DNA from: Alcanivorax jadensis T9
Lineage (GTDB): Bacteria > Pseudomonadota > Gammaproteobacteria > Pseudomonadales > Alcanivoracaceae
Length of the DNA: 64,000 nucleotides
NCBI RefSeq assembly: GCF_000756655.1
Contig: NZ_ARXU01000002.1
Coordinates: 124,001 to 188,000 of the forward strand
Reading direction: 5' to 3'
The notes under the pieces were generated by a model. It made no database searches and was not told the DNA's origin. It saw only the letters and a list, made by a program, of their open reading frames with translations. Shown here piece after piece: positions 43,301 to 54,600 of the stretch (its first letter is position 1; each line of letters starts with the position of its first letter). Position numbers and translations under genes: made by a program.

Positions 43301-45158
43301 GATTGCCATCAAAAAAATACTGCAGCTGATCACTAGCCGGATCCCAGTTCAACTGAACGGTATGCCAGTTACCGTCCTCTATATTCCCAAGATCTTCCAC
43401 GGAACTATAAAGACTGGCAGCACCACCACCGGATGAATTCGCATAATTTTCGGGGTTATAAATAGCAGTATGATCGTTAGCAATATCGCCGTAACCGCTG
43501 CCGTTATCATAGGTATCAAACTCAACGGCAACAGCAGGATTGAGCCCGCCCACGCCCAACGCGCCACCAAACACACCCGTAGCACTATTCCCCGCAGGAT
43601 CATTCTGAAACGCAAACGCTATACCATCAGCCCCTGCAGCATTCTTGGTACCCAGATAGACGGAAAACTCAACAGTAAACGCTGAAAGCAAACTGATGCG
43701 TTCATTAGACCACGCCGAGCCCGCCTGATTGCCCAAATCTTGCGTTAACGTGATTTCCCCCGTGCCATTATCCCTGGTTGCAGAGCCACTTAACTGCATG
43801 CTCGTAGACACAGGAAGATCACAGAACAGAGAGCTCAACGTTATCGCGTAATCTTCTACCTCACCATCATCTGGGCTGTTACCAACCCCTGGATCCGGCG
43901 ATTGTGTGAACTTGAACCTGGCATAACTGTTTCCATCCGAAATAGCCGACGGAACCGATACCGGAATAGCCGTTTCCGTAACAAAGTTACTGGAGCCTGC
44001 ACCGCTGACCGTCTCACCATTATTTTCAATATAAACATTGCTTACTGCCCGCTCCCCGGGATCGGAGAAGTCACCATCACGATTCCAGTCGAACCAGGCA
44101 TTTAAATAACCACTTCCGTAAGTGGAAACGTCAATATCAACATCTTCATCAGGCACAAAAACCCGACCATCCAGAACATTGCCAGCAACGGAAATGCCAT
44201 CTTCATCATCAAAATTGACAACCGCCCCACCAGCACCATCAGTGTCATCACCCCGCGCATCAGCGCTTTGTTGCTGCGCACCATCGCTGTCTGGCACCAG
44301 GCCTCTGCCAAGCCCTAACCGGCTGGAAATTGATTGGCGCGATGATGGATACGCAGCCGAGGTATCACCATAATCCGTATTGCTTTCGATAAGATCCTCA
44401 AAATCATCGACCCTGAAGGAAATAAAGTACCCTCTATACGACCCCAGACCTGAATTGTTGCCATAGGCGTTATCGTTTTGAATACGAATGTCGGCTGTTG
44501 ATGTTCCTACAAAAACCACACTGGCGCGGCATTCCGGGTCGACCGAATTGCTATCATCCGTACAGTTACCAGAAGTTCTTCCTTGAATGCGAGTATTGTA
44601 GTTGCCGCCAAAATACGAGCCGGAAAGAACAGATGTCTGCGAATTTTCTGATACGTAGGATTGAGTAGCAGGACCGGTATTGAAGTACAGGTCATCTGTG
44701 GAAGTGCCTGAAGATGAATCCAGATCGAACCCGGTGACGATCAAGCGATCAACTTCTACAGGGGTTGAGGTTCCTGCCCGCACCAGTGTTAAGCGCATAT
44801 CTACATGGGCCGCATTGTCTGCAAAATCCTGATCGTTGATATACACTTCCAGGACTTGATTGCCGACACCGACGCAACTTGGTCGCCCCCCTCCTGGCGA
44901 ATGCTCATTATCTTCGCTCAAGACGTCGACAAGCAGATCCAGGGGCTGCCCTTCATACGTGGTATTGGTACCAAACCGGTAGCTGGCCACTCCACAATCC
45001 TGGCCAGATGTAACACTTCTCGTTCCACTCAGAGGAACACTGACGCCCCATGCCTGTTGACTTAAAAAAAACGATATCAACAGGACAAAAAACACCCCGC
45101 ACGGCATACCCGCTAAAAAAGGATTGTTGTAAGAAGGGTTTCTGTGAGCCATTTTCAT
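40341..45158 (-). CDS. Giant surface protein with L-type lectin, three GEVED domains, SdrD_B-like and DUF11-like modules
   Basis: A 1605-residue exported protein. After a signal peptide (about residues 1-35, ending SQQAWG), three GEVED-type modules end near residues 433, 808 and 1204 with GEVEDY; each has a DWNRDGDFSDPGE-like calcium-loop motif. An L-type lectin domain lies at ~450-665 (SNERISLLSAFTVEFSVYLG, GADGIAFAFQND, AVAVEFDTYDNG). An SdrD_B-like module lies at ~1215-1310 (LSGWVFEDNGVGAMAHDGQK), and a DUF11-like module at the C-terminus ends LQPGGQGAVSYDVRVSQD. The start at 45158 follows GGGTGGA and overlaps the upstream stop (ATGA). Carbohydrate binding or adhesion is inferred from the lectin fold. 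Last gene of the block. Confidence 0.85.
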   Translation of the reverse strand: MKMAHRNPSYNNPFLAGMPCGVFFVLLISFFLSQQAWGVSVPLSGTRSVTSGQDCGVASYRFGTNTTYEGQPLDLLVDVLSEDNEHSPGGGRPSCVGVGNQVLEVYINDQDFADNAAHVDMRLTLVRAGTSTPVEVDRLIVTGFDLDSSSGTSTDDLYFNTGPATQSYVSENSQTSVLSGSYFGGNYNTRIQGRTSGNCTDDSNSVDPECRASVVFVGTSTADIRIQNDNAYGNNSGLGSYRGYFISFRVDDFEDLIESNTDYGDTSAAYPSSRQSISSRLGLGRGLVPDSDGAQQQSADARGDDTDGAGGAVVNFDDEDGISVAGNVLDGRVFVPDEDVDIDVSTYGSGYLNAWFDWNRDGDFSDPGERAVSNVYIENNGETVSGAGSSNFVTETAIPVSVPSAISDGNSYARFKFTQSPDPGVGNSPDDGEVEDYAITLSSLFCDLPVSTSMQLSGSATRDNGTGEITLTQDLGNQAGSAWSNERISLLSAFTVEFSVYLGTKNAAGADGIAFAFQNDPAGNSATGVFGGALGVGGLNPAVAVEFDTYDNGSGYGDIANDHTAIYNPENYANSSGGGAASLYSSVEDLGNIEDGNWHTVQLNWDPASDQLQYFFDGNLTSTVNVDFVNTVFSGDPNVYFGFTASTGGSSNLQKICVTSAPPQVLVDYGDAPISFGEPSHILGSNLQLGDEVSPDALSYDDEDAAADSFDDGVIFPGALPNLTPIEVSVSGDDGYLQAWVDWNGDGVFDDPQERIATDLQDEDGDGIILVTAAPSGTVVEGDTYARFRWSSVQELDATEGAPDGEVEDYLITSRSVSLCEAGSSASGGGIASGGNGPFRDAIYWLDWNCLGKSVFQTSDVILKSWVYGPVEIRATVSDITSPIEPYVTGSWTGDLLDDLYVGVNPIGLGNVDNTNPSFRIDWEVFLQGDPISAEIIIADAEDTDNGESIISETNGGPWELFAVAPGTNDLQMRFENGGERMLLSSLPGNGVGSFLAMTQGVMTTRHTINTGGGQALAFGVFIQKDHGDIAGGYPESGGHFASRVAQGGGKPTADTDINNISLATLAAPEPYLGVIPPGPEEADQNSANADADGAEEEGVVFSSLVPGSNATLDIIVTETSAGQGYLQGWIDWNRDSDLNDAGEQVALNVRDNGPEDTNPAAGEIRLNVFVPPGAFVGDTYARFRFANAPDVPAGGLLVMGGEVEDYKVTVAPAATAGPLSGWVFEDNGVGAMAHDGQKGPDEPGLANVPVTLYHDVDNNGQCSASDPVLAEATTDGDGAWQLVAALADVGKSACLVVATPNGLLSVSENSGSAGAGINSGAANDDVMSLTVPATGTVWDGILFGDAGLPILEPDQQGVVAPGGSRFYSHRFTARSAGNVDFVLEAPTTSPAAPAWNDALYRDDNCNGELDGADASLPLVGVNVTAGDRLCLLAKVFAPADAPVEALHSRPLSATQTYTGTAFQATAQVTDTTRLAAGQLQLEKQVRNIGPDGIANTGDDVDATDTTANQAAPGDVLRYRLIFRNQGSNPLTEVIVTDSTPAYSALNAAATCPAALPAALSACALSAPDGSNGSGYQGGLQWQFTGELQPGGQGAVSYDVRVSQD

Positions 45159-48022
45159 TCCACCCGTAAGCCGAAAATCAGCATGGCGGCTTCGCCGGGA
45201 CCCAGCAACCCAATCTCGGCAGACACATCGCCAGTGGCTGCATCCGCTGGTTCCACCACGCTGCAAACACCCGCCGGGGCTTCACAGCTGGTTGCTGCTG
45301 CCAACATGCTGGTGAATGGCTGGGTACGATCGTTGATGATGACCTGATACATAGGCTCCGCGCCGGTGTTGGTGGCGGTCAGACGATAAATGACGCACTG
45401 CTCGCCGGGAGTCACTTCGAAGCGAGTGAAGACAAAACAGTTGTCGCCGCTGCATGCGCCAGGGCCATCGGGAATACCATCGCAATCCGCATCCAGGGCT
45501 TGCTCCTTGGTGATGGCCACGTCGGTGTTGTTGGTTGTAGTGGTATCCGTTGCGGAATCGCTAACACTCTGGCTGGCGCCCTCAGCGTTAGCGGTGAGCG
45601 TTTTCACATTGGTGATGCCGAAGGCCACGGAGGCCGGAGCAAACACCTTGGAAAAAATAGCCAGGCTTTCACCCACATCCAGAACGCCATCGGCGCCAGC
45701 CGTCTGCAGTGCCACGCCATCTCCGATTAACGTATCTGTCGGGCCCCAGACACCATCGCCGTTACTGTCTTCATAGAGCACCACGGACCAGCCATCGTCG
45801 GACGCCGCATCCGGGGTGCCCGAAAGCAGCACATTGCTGAGCGGCACATTGCCGGTGTTGGCCAGTTGATGGGTATAGACCACCGAGCTTCCCGGCTCTA
45901 CCTGCCCCACCTGATCCGGGGTCAGGGCCAGGGCGGGGCCAGCCACCACGGCCACCGCATCCAGCTTGATATCGCTGGCGCCGCTGGTCTGCGACAAGGC
46001 ACGGAAATACAGATTTAGGGTATCGCCGCCCTGTGCGTTTGCCGGTGCGGTTACCCGGGCACAGATCCGACGATTGTCGCTGGCAGGGATCAGCCCGGTG
46101 TTGTTAAGCACCGCGCCCAGTGAGCTGCAATCGCCGTTGCCACCGTCGCGATAAAAACTCACCTGCCAACCTGCGGGTAACTGCCCGGGGGCAAAATCCA
46201 TGTCGCTGACCGCCAGGACATAAGAGTCCTGCCGCGCGCCGGTGTTATTAACCACCAGCTGCAGTATGGCCTGTTCCCCCGGGGCCACATTAACTGTCTG
46301 AACCGGCGCCGCCTCCGGGCCCGCTCCTTCACCGGGGGCACCGCCATTCACCGGCACATCATTGGTCAGATCCACGCTGTTGGCGAGAATGCTGAGGAGG
46401 ATATCGCTGACCGCGTTAGTGACCTGAGGGTCGGTGACAGAACGCGCCATCTTGGTGACTTCAAAGGGACCGCCCAGGGCATCCGGAGGCAGGGTGGCCT
46501 GCATTACCACGCGCACCCCACAGGCCAAGTTAATGCTGTCGGTCACGAAGCGGGGCGGACACTGGCCACCGGCATCCGGCAGCGGGATCGGCCCGGTATC
46601 AGCAACACCATTGCCATCGGTATCCACCAATGGCGTACCACCGTCGCTTTTGTACAACTGGAACACGGTACCCGCCGGGAAGGGCGTGGCCAGAGGCGCG
46701 CCAAGTCGATCCTCCGCCGGGTCCACAAGAACATCGAAAGTGTCTTCGCCATCGCCCCGGTTCCAGATCACGTTGCTGAACGATGCCACTCCACCCTGCC
46801 CCAGGCTGGCCAACTCCACCCGGTTACCGGTGTTGCTACTATCATCCTCGCCGGTCAGGCTATCGGATTCGCTGTTGTTGGCCACCACGGCGGGCAGCAG
46901 AGCTCGCTCGATAATCCGGTAATCCACGGTGTTGCTATCAAAGGGCCCAAAGGCATTGCTGCCGTCGCCATTCTGATAATTCAGCGTTGCCAGGTTGCGC
47001 ACCCGGTCGCCGGCGGCCAGCCCTGCATCAATATTGACGTCAAAGGCCAGGGAACCCACCGCTCCCGGTGGCAGCTGGGCAATGACAGCACGAACCCGAT
47101 CATGGCAGTCGCTGTTTGCCGCACCGGTATCGTAGGCACAGTAATCGATCAGGTCCGGGGCACTACCCTGGCTGCCATCGTCACCGTCATCGGTCAGCAC
47201 GGTGGCGCCGCTAACAGTCCAGCGTGCCGAACCCGGCACATAGGTCATTCCCGCATTTACACCGTCCACGGAAATCTGCGGCAGCAGATCCTCGATTTCC
47301 ACCTGGGTGGCAACCTGATCGGACGGATTGCGATAGGCCAGGGTCACCGTAACCGGCCCTGAGGGCGAGCGACCCTGGCGAACACTGAGGGATTTGACCA
47401 CTTCCAGCACCGGCCCCTCGATCAGGTTGATGGTGTCGGTATTGGCTGCCGTCAGGGCGGCATTGCTGTTGCTGGTAGCGGTGACATCCAGCGACAGGGA
47501 CTGCCCGCTAATGGCCACGCCGCTCACCTCGGCTTCGATGACCAGCGCAAAGCTGTCACCGGCCAACAAGTCCGGGGTCGGGGAATCCCAGCAGCCATCG
47601 GGATCAGTATGGGCAAACAGGGGGGCGCCGCTGTCCGGCTGACCATCGCCATTGGCATCCGGGAATACAGACCAGGCAGCGATATCCGCATCGATGCTGT
47701 CCAGACAGAGCTGGTAGCGATCCCGACCATTACCGGTATTGGTCAGGGTGTGGGGGAAATACACCACGCCCCCCGGCAGCGACGGCTTGCTTTGCGCGCT
47801 GACCAGTTCGATGCCGGGCACCGCCTGTATCAGGGTTTCCACCAGGTTGGAGGTGACACGCTGGGTCTCGGCCAACGCAGAACAGCCATCATCCAGACAG
47901 GCCCGGTAACTGGCCGATGCCTGGTTCTTGATGACCGTTCCCGCCGCCGGCGCCGCCGCCTTGACTGCCACGGCAGTCAACAATAGCAACGTTATACCCA
48001 GAGATTTGCGCGTCACATTCAT
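45155..48022 (-). CDS. DUF11-repeat exported protein, paralog of the gene at 54991
   Basis: A 955-residue protein with a signal peptide (MNVTRKSLGITLLLLTAVAV, cleavage near KAA). The mature start AAGTVIKNQASASY resembles its paralog's LTPAGTDINNRATVTY. Several Ig-like DUF11/NEW3-type repeats follow, marked by the recurring T.TNTGN and by DANGDGQPDSG, DTDGNGVADTG and DSNGDGVWGP, which look like calcium-binding loops. The C-terminal module has a cysteine cluster (DADCDGIPDGPGACSGDNC) and ends LLGPGEAAMLIFGLRVE. It starts 4 nt after the OmpA-type gene with GAGG as ribosome-binding site. It is probably a structural surface protein. Confidence 0.85.
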   Translation of the reverse strand: MNVTRKSLGITLLLLTAVAVKAAAPAAGTVIKNQASASYRACLDDGCSALAETQRVTSNLVETLIQAVPGIELVSAQSKPSLPGGVVYFPHTLTNTGNGRDRYQLCLDSIDADIAAWSVFPDANGDGQPDSGAPLFAHTDPDGCWDSPTPDLLAGDSFALVIEAEVSGVAISGQSLSLDVTATSNSNAALTAANTDTINLIEGPVLEVVKSLSVRQGRSPSGPVTVTLAYRNPSDQVATQVEIEDLLPQISVDGVNAGMTYVPGSARWTVSGATVLTDDGDDGSQGSAPDLIDYCAYDTGAANSDCHDRVRAVIAQLPPGAVGSLAFDVNIDAGLAAGDRVRNLATLNYQNGDGSNAFGPFDSNTVDYRIIERALLPAVVANNSESDSLTGEDDSSNTGNRVELASLGQGGVASFSNVIWNRGDGEDTFDVLVDPAEDRLGAPLATPFPAGTVFQLYKSDGGTPLVDTDGNGVADTGPIPLPDAGGQCPPRFVTDSINLACGVRVVMQATLPPDALGGPFEVTKMARSVTDPQVTNAVSDILLSILANSVDLTNDVPVNGGAPGEGAGPEAAPVQTVNVAPGEQAILQLVVNNTGARQDSYVLAVSDMDFAPGQLPAGWQVSFYRDGGNGDCSSLGAVLNNTGLIPASDNRRICARVTAPANAQGGDTLNLYFRALSQTSGASDIKLDAVAVVAGPALALTPDQVGQVEPGSSVVYTHQLANTGNVPLSNVLLSGTPDAASDDGWSVVLYEDSNGDGVWGPTDTLIGDGVALQTAGADGVLDVGESLAIFSKVFAPASVAFGITNVKTLTANAEGASQSVSDSATDTTTTNNTDVAITKEQALDADCDGIPDGPGACSGDNCFVFTRFEVTPGEQCVIYRLTATNTGAEPMYQVIINDRTQPFTSMLAAATSCEAPAGVCSVVEPADAATGDVSAEIGLLGPGEAAMLIFGLRVE

Positions 48023-48026
48023 CCCG

Positions 48027-48611
48027 TTACCTCACCGGCTCGGGTGCCACGAAGCTGTCGCCACCGCTGCCTTGGAAATCCACTCTCAACACCAGCGGAC
48101 GGCCTTGTGCATCCAGCGGCATCAACTCCACCCGACGGTTGACGATGCGATCCTGCTCGCTATCGCTGGGCAGGATCGGCAGTTCTTTACCCAGCGGCGC
48201 CTTTTTGATCCGCGAGCGATCCAGGCCATTTTCTTGCAGGTAATCACTGACCTGGTCCATGCGTTTTTCGGCCAGAGCGCGGTTGTAGTCCTTACTGCCC
48301 AACTGGTCGGTAAAGGCCTGAATACTGATCTGCAACGCCGGATACTGCTTCAGAATGACAAGATTGCGGTCGAGACGCTTCACTTCATCCTCAATCAGAC
48401 CGTAATCATCAAAACCGAAATACAACGCCGGCTCCCAGAGCTGGCCTTTCGACTGGGCCGCCAGCGCCGTGACCATTACCATGCCGGTGTTAGTCACGGA
48501 AGCTTTTACCGGACACACTTCTTCGTACTCGGCATACAGTGCTTCAGTACTGACACAGCCAGACAAACCTGCCGCCAGCATCATGTATGCCGCCATGACC
48601 AAACGGTTCAT
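48027..48611 (-). CDS. OmpA-family lipoprotein
   Basis: A 194-residue protein with a lipoprotein signal (MNRLVMAAYMMLAAGLSGCV). The C-terminal ~110 residues are an OmpA/MotB-type peptidoglycan-binding domain: LKQYPALQISIQAFTDQLGS, DYNRALAEKRMDQVSDYL, and the diagnostic NRRVELMPL. Its ATG overlaps the end of the barrel gene by 4 nt, so both are made together. It probably tethers the giant barrel protein or its assembly to the cell wall. Confidence 0.9.
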   Translation of the reverse strand: MNRLVMAAYMMLAAGLSGCVSTEALYAEYEEVCPVKASVTNTGMVMVTALAAQSKGQLWEPALYFGFDDYGLIEDEVKRLDRNLVILKQYPALQISIQAFTDQLGSKDYNRALAEKRMDQVSDYLQENGLDRSRIKKAPLGKELPILPSDSEQDRIVNRRVELMPLDAQGRPLVLRVDFQGSGGDSFVAPEPVR

Positions 48612-51600
48612 CGCGCGTCTCCCATATAACTGCGCTGGCCGGCAGCCTTGCTTCCCAGCCAGCCCAGATCATCTTCATCAAACTTGTATTCCAGGCCGAT
48701 ATACAGGCCTTCCACGTTATAGCCTTCCGGATCCAGGTCATCATCGCGGAAACCGGAGAAATTGTAGCCAACGCCCATACGCAGATTGCGGCGCACCAGG
48801 GCGTTGACGCCAACGCCAAAGCTGTAGCGGCGTTCGCTGACTCCTTCAGTGGTCAGCGCGCCGCCATGCAGATCCAGATCAAAACGACGAGAAATGTCCC
48901 AGATAATACGGCCATCGGCCACATAGGCATCGGTATCCACATCCAGATTTCCCAGCTCAGTCTGTTGCCACTTGGCGCCAATGCGGCCGGAGAAAATCCA
49001 GTCGTCGTGGGGCTGAAAATTATGGTGGTTGGAGAGGATGTGTACGCGCCGATCACTGGCGGCGTCGCCGCCCCACTGGGTTTTCCATTTGTACATGAAC
49101 AGCATGTGGTGGCGGTTGTCCAGACGCGGGCGGCGAGCCATGCCCAGGGTGACGATATTGTCGCCCTGCTTGGGCTGGCCATCGAAGTATTGCAGCCGCA
49201 GGTCGTCACGTACCACGGCAGACCAGTCCAGATTGACGCGCCAGATGTTGGCAGCACTGAAGCCGTAGTAGGTGCGCTCATCGCCGAAGCGGGTTTCCAC
49301 CCGGCCCAGAGTGCGGCGATTAGGGTTACGTTTGTCTTCTGCCGCCAGCGACAGGGCAGTGGAATCCTGACTGGCATTACCCTCCAGGGTTTCAATCCAT
49401 TCCGCCGACGGGCTGAAAGTCAGGCCCGGTTCGATTTCGAAGTGCGAACGTACCCCGTTGGCTGCCGCCACATCACGACCATCCTGGGCACCGCGCAGGC
49501 GGTACTCGGAAAATACATCGGTGCTGCGGCTGAGCGCGGAACGGACGCCAAAGGTGAACTGGCGGGTCTCCACCTCGTTGTTCAGCAGATTGACACCACT
49601 GAGACTGTTGATCAGCTCATAGCGGCTGTAGAGGCTGGTCTTGTCAGTAATACCCAGGTCCGCATCGGCGGCAATACGGCGTCGATCACGGTCATTGAAG
49701 GCCTGCTCGTATTCCGAGCCCACGGTCAACGGCTTGCCGAACAGGCGCGTCCCCTGGCTGGCACCCAGAACCCAGGTTGCGAAGCGGTCTTCCCCTTGGT
49801 CATCTTTCTGCTCGATGCCCCGGGCCCCGGCACGTAACTGGGTGGCACCGATCTGTTTCTTGCCGATCAGACCCAGGCTACTTTGCGCGTCGTCGTTTTC
49901 CAGGGACTGGGAATGCACGGCTTCCACCTGGGCGGACAGACTGCGCGACAGCACCTGCTCGTGATCCAGACGCATTTCTTCCCGGGATTCAGCAATGCCC
50001 GCCGCCGGATTACGGAAACCCTCTTCCGCCCGGGCCCAGCGAAGATCGGTGCTGGAGCCATCCTGCCAGCGCCATTGGCTGCCCAGGCTGATCGCCCCCC
50101 CTTCGCTATCGTCATCATTGTTTTCCATGGTGGCTGACGACGCATAAATACTGTTCTGATCGGTGAGGGCGTACTCCGCAGCCACGCTACTCAGGTCGAA
50201 GCCTTCGCTTTCATGCTCGTCGCGGGTGCGGCTGGCGCTGACAGTCAGCTTGTCATTGAGTTGGTAGCGGAAGCGGGCGCCGAGCACGTTGTATTCCTCG
50301 GCATCAGAGGCTTCCACGTTATAGCTGGCACGGATGAATACCGGATTCAGGTTTTCATCCACGGTGGGAATGACGTCATGAAAACGGATATCGCCAGTGA
50401 AGTAATTCACCGAGTAATCCACGTAACGGGTCAGTGGCTGAGTGGAAATCACCAGCCCCGGATTGCCGCGATCGCGGACAATCAGCTCCAGGGTTTCGCT
50501 GTCGCGAGCCGGACGATTGGCCAGGGTGAACAGCAAGGCGGTACCGTTACCGGGAATTTCCTCGCTGACTTGTTCGTATTCCGGCCGGGCGCCGAACACC
50601 TGGAAGCGGGCTCGATCATTTTCATAAATGGCGTTCAGACCGGTGAGGGTGCGTTGCACCCGACCAAGATCCTGGAAGTCGTAATTGGGGTCGGTCAGGT
50701 AGTCGCCCCACAACAGACTGCTGCGATCTTTTTCCAGCTTGGCGTAGAGTTTGCTGCGGCTGCGGGCATCATAACCGCGCACCGAGGCATCGCCGGCGAT
50801 GGGATAGGAGTCTGACGGATTCAGGTCGCGGCGAATTTCTTCATCATCGTCCAAATCATTATCCGTATCGTAGGCGAGCGTCAGGTGAGCACCACCGCGC
50901 ACCGCCCCTTTGAGGAAGACGGCACCGTTAGCATCCAGACCTTCTTCAGGCAGTGAATCGCCGATGTCGGTAGGCGCATTGCCGTTATCACGCAGATTTG
51001 CACCAAAGCCCTGACGCAATTGCACATAGCCGGTGGCGACCAGAGGCCGCATGGGCGCTACCTGCTCGACTCGCGCCGTGGCGACAAAGTCTTCTACCAG
51101 GGCTCGTAGCCGGATCGGCCCGGTGTATTCGGTGCTGCGCAGGTGAATCATCCCTTCACCGTCGCTGACCCGTATCTGGTGGCCAGGGTTGTCCGGTTGC
51201 AGATCCTCTTCCAGCCAATCGCCCCTGTCATGTTCCAGAGTGACAAAATAGGTGCCCCGCGCCGGGTTACCACGGGCATCGAGCATTCGCACCCTGATCG
51301 CCAGCGTGGAACGACCGCCATCCGCCGCCAGGGTATCTTCTGCCGGTTCCAGTTCCAGGCTGCGCGGCGCTTCCGGGCGCAGGATCTTGGTACTGGCAAG
51401 CACCCGTTCGTTACCGAAGGGGTCCAGGGCTTTTACTTCAACCTGATTGTCACCCTCATCCAGTGATACACCATACCAGCTCAGCACCTGGACCTTTTCA
51501 CGACGGTTCAGCACTTGCTCACCCAATTGGCTGCGCGGCACCTTCTTGCCTTTCACGTACAGCTCCGGCTCCACACCGGCGCGCACTACCACCTGCAAAC

Positions 51601-54600
51601 GACCATCCCGACTGATACCGTCCTGCGGCCATAACCAGGTACCGGCGACGCCCTGCTCGCGCGTCACTTTTGCTGCCATGTCCTTGGTCTCGCCCATCTG
51701 GGCGTCGGCCACCGGATCCATGTTTCTCTCCAGGCCGGTAGCCGGCTGGCTGCGGCTGACCTGATCCCAGACTTCCGCCAGGTTGGCATCGCCGGTTTGG
51801 GTGTAAACACCACTGCCCAGATCGCCGCCGCCATCGGCCTGGCGCAGACGGTTATTCACGTTGTTCTGGCGCAGTGGATCGAAGCGGGCCGCCTCATCCA
51901 GCATCCAGTCACCGGAGAGTGACGCATTACGGGCTTTCAGATTTTCGACGATGGCGTCACGCTGGTCCGCAGGCGGGCACATGGCGGCGAAGTCTGCACG
52001 GTGGTATTCCCCCGGGCGCAGATCCAGGAAGCGGCTTTGTGGATCTGCAGCATGGCGATTATCAATGGGCTTGAGTTTCAGCCCTTCAGGCAACGTTAGC
52101 GGATCCACCTTGATGGTATGCAGTCCCGGGCGCAGGCCATAGAGGCTGTATTGCCCGTTTTCATCGGTGATCACCCAGGAGCCGTCAGACAAATACAGCT
52201 TCACCCCGCCCACCGGGTATTCGCCGTCGTTCTGCAGATTGTTACAGTCGTTATCCACGTAGACCTTGCCAAACACCATGGCCCGGTCCGAGAGTACGCC
52301 TTCGCTACGCACCTGGACTTTCGCTTCGCCCTGATTGGAGAAGTAAGTGAACCCGGAAGCGTTGTTGGCCTGAGCCGTGGCACGGTTGATGCCGTCACTA
52401 TCCACGGCGCCGGCTGACAGGCGCAGGCCGTAATGCAGGGTCACCGTGCTGCCTGGCTGCAATGGCAACGGCTGAGGCCCGCTGGCGGTCTGTTGCTGGA
52501 CCAGGAAGGTCAGTTGATTGCCGCCGTTGTTGGCAGGCGCGGGAATCTCGATGCGCTGATCGTTGATTTCCAGCCAGGCACTGTCCTCGATATAACGGAA
52601 CCCATAAGGAAGGCGATCAACGATGCGGGCCGCGAACAACTCACCGTCATGGTTGCTGGTGATATCAATACGGTAGGCCAGCACATCACCCACACCCGCC
52701 CGCTCCGCTTCTACCTGTTTGTCCAGCACCAGTACCCCGGCGGCTGTCGCAGCGGACGGGTCCAGGGGAATATCCACAAACACATCAGCCAGCCCAAGCA
52801 GAAACGCGCCCTGGTTATCCACGCTGGCCATTCGTGCCGCTGCCCGACCCACCGGTGCTGCAGCCGGGTCATAGCCGCCGAGACCGTAGGAACTTTCCGA
52901 GATATTGGCAAAAAAGGTTTTTGCTGCATCCGGTGAAACAGTGGAAGGAAAGGTGTAGCCCGGGGGGGGCACCACGTCCAGATAATAACAGTGCCCCGGC
53001 GTCGCCAGCGGGAACTGATAACGCCCTGGCTGCTGAGTATTATCCGCGGCAGTGGTGTTGGTGTTTTCCCTGGGCAGAATCTCGCCAGTAAAAGGATGCA
53101 GCCCACGCTCGTAGGCATTTTCCGGCAAGGCGGCACAGCTGGCGGCACCGGTATCAACCAAGGGCTGGCGAGACTGAAACAGCGTCACCACCGCATCCGG
53201 CAAAGGACGACCATTACTGGAATCGTACACCGTTCCTGCCGGATCTACTGCCGCCAGAGCCGTGACAGTCTGCACATTCACCACGCTGCCATCCGGACCG
53301 AAGGTCGGCACGGTGAAGGTGGCGGTGATGCGATCTTCCGGCCCCGTCTGCAGCACACAGCCAAGGCCCAACACTTCGTTCAGGGTTGTGCTGCCGGAAT
53401 ATTGCACCAGATTGTTTGCATTGGCCGTTGCCGGGCACAGACCACCGCCCCCGGAGCGCGTCTCGTTGAGAGAGAACGGGTACACACTGCGGAATACCCC
53501 GGTGTTAACCCCGGTCTCCTTGACCGCCATGAGCAAGGTATCACCCGTCAATCGGGAGGTTAGCGAGACTTGCAGCAGCCGCGCCCCACCCGGGGTGGTC
53601 TGCACAAAGTCCTGATCGGCCAATACCTGGTTCAGTTGGGAAGCCGTGAGCCGCAGGTAGACCCCGTCCAGCAGAATGCGTTGGCTTTGTTCCGGCAACA
53701 GGGGATAAATGGCGGCATCGACAAAATCGCTGTCTTCACTATGGACAGGCGCACGGTTCTGCTGGAAGACCGCATTCGAAGGGCGCTGGAAAGTAATACC
53801 CGGTGACAGGGTGGCCGCAATGCGATGGCAGACCCGGTTACTTTGCACATCGGCCAGGCCGTCGCCCTGCAGATCCACAAAGGCGCGGTTGAATAGCATG
53901 GTGCCCTGGGTCAGCCCGCTGTTGATCTGCACCTGGAAGGCAAAGCCACCACTCTGGTTATTGCGAATCTGATACGCCGGAATCAACAGCCCCAGACGAT
54001 CTACCGTGCCGCTGCCATCCCAGTCGTCATAACGCTGCCAGACATCTTGCCCATCACCGGCAAAGTGCACCAGAGCTTGTGCCTGAAGTGGCGCGATATT
54101 GTTGATCGCCGCAGGCATCAGGCTGACGTTACCCGGCAGGGAGTCTTCGATCAGTACGCCCTGCTCCTGTTGCCCGGAAACCTGCAGCATTCTTTCTACC
54201 GGCGCGGTGTTACCCACATTGGTGACCGACACCTGATAATCCAGTATCGCGCCTTCTGGCTGCGGCAGATCACAGCTCTGACTGGAAGACTTGCTGAGTA
54301 CCAGAGCGGCGCCATCGCCAATCACAATCCGATCCAATGCCGTATCGATCAGAGTGCTATCCAGCTGCGACTGACCCTGCAATGACAAGCGGATTTCATC
54401 GCCGGTCTGCAAGAATGCCGGCACCGTGCCACTGATAACCAGGTTGACAGTCTGTCCCGCCGGCAAGGAGGTAATCTCCGTGATAGCCGGCTCGCCAGGA
54501 TCGGCGATCCCGTTGCCATTGATGTCGCGGTAGACCCTCAGCACCTGCAGATCGCCCGCATCGCCACCCAGGTTAGCCAGGGTCAGAGTGTAGCTGTCGG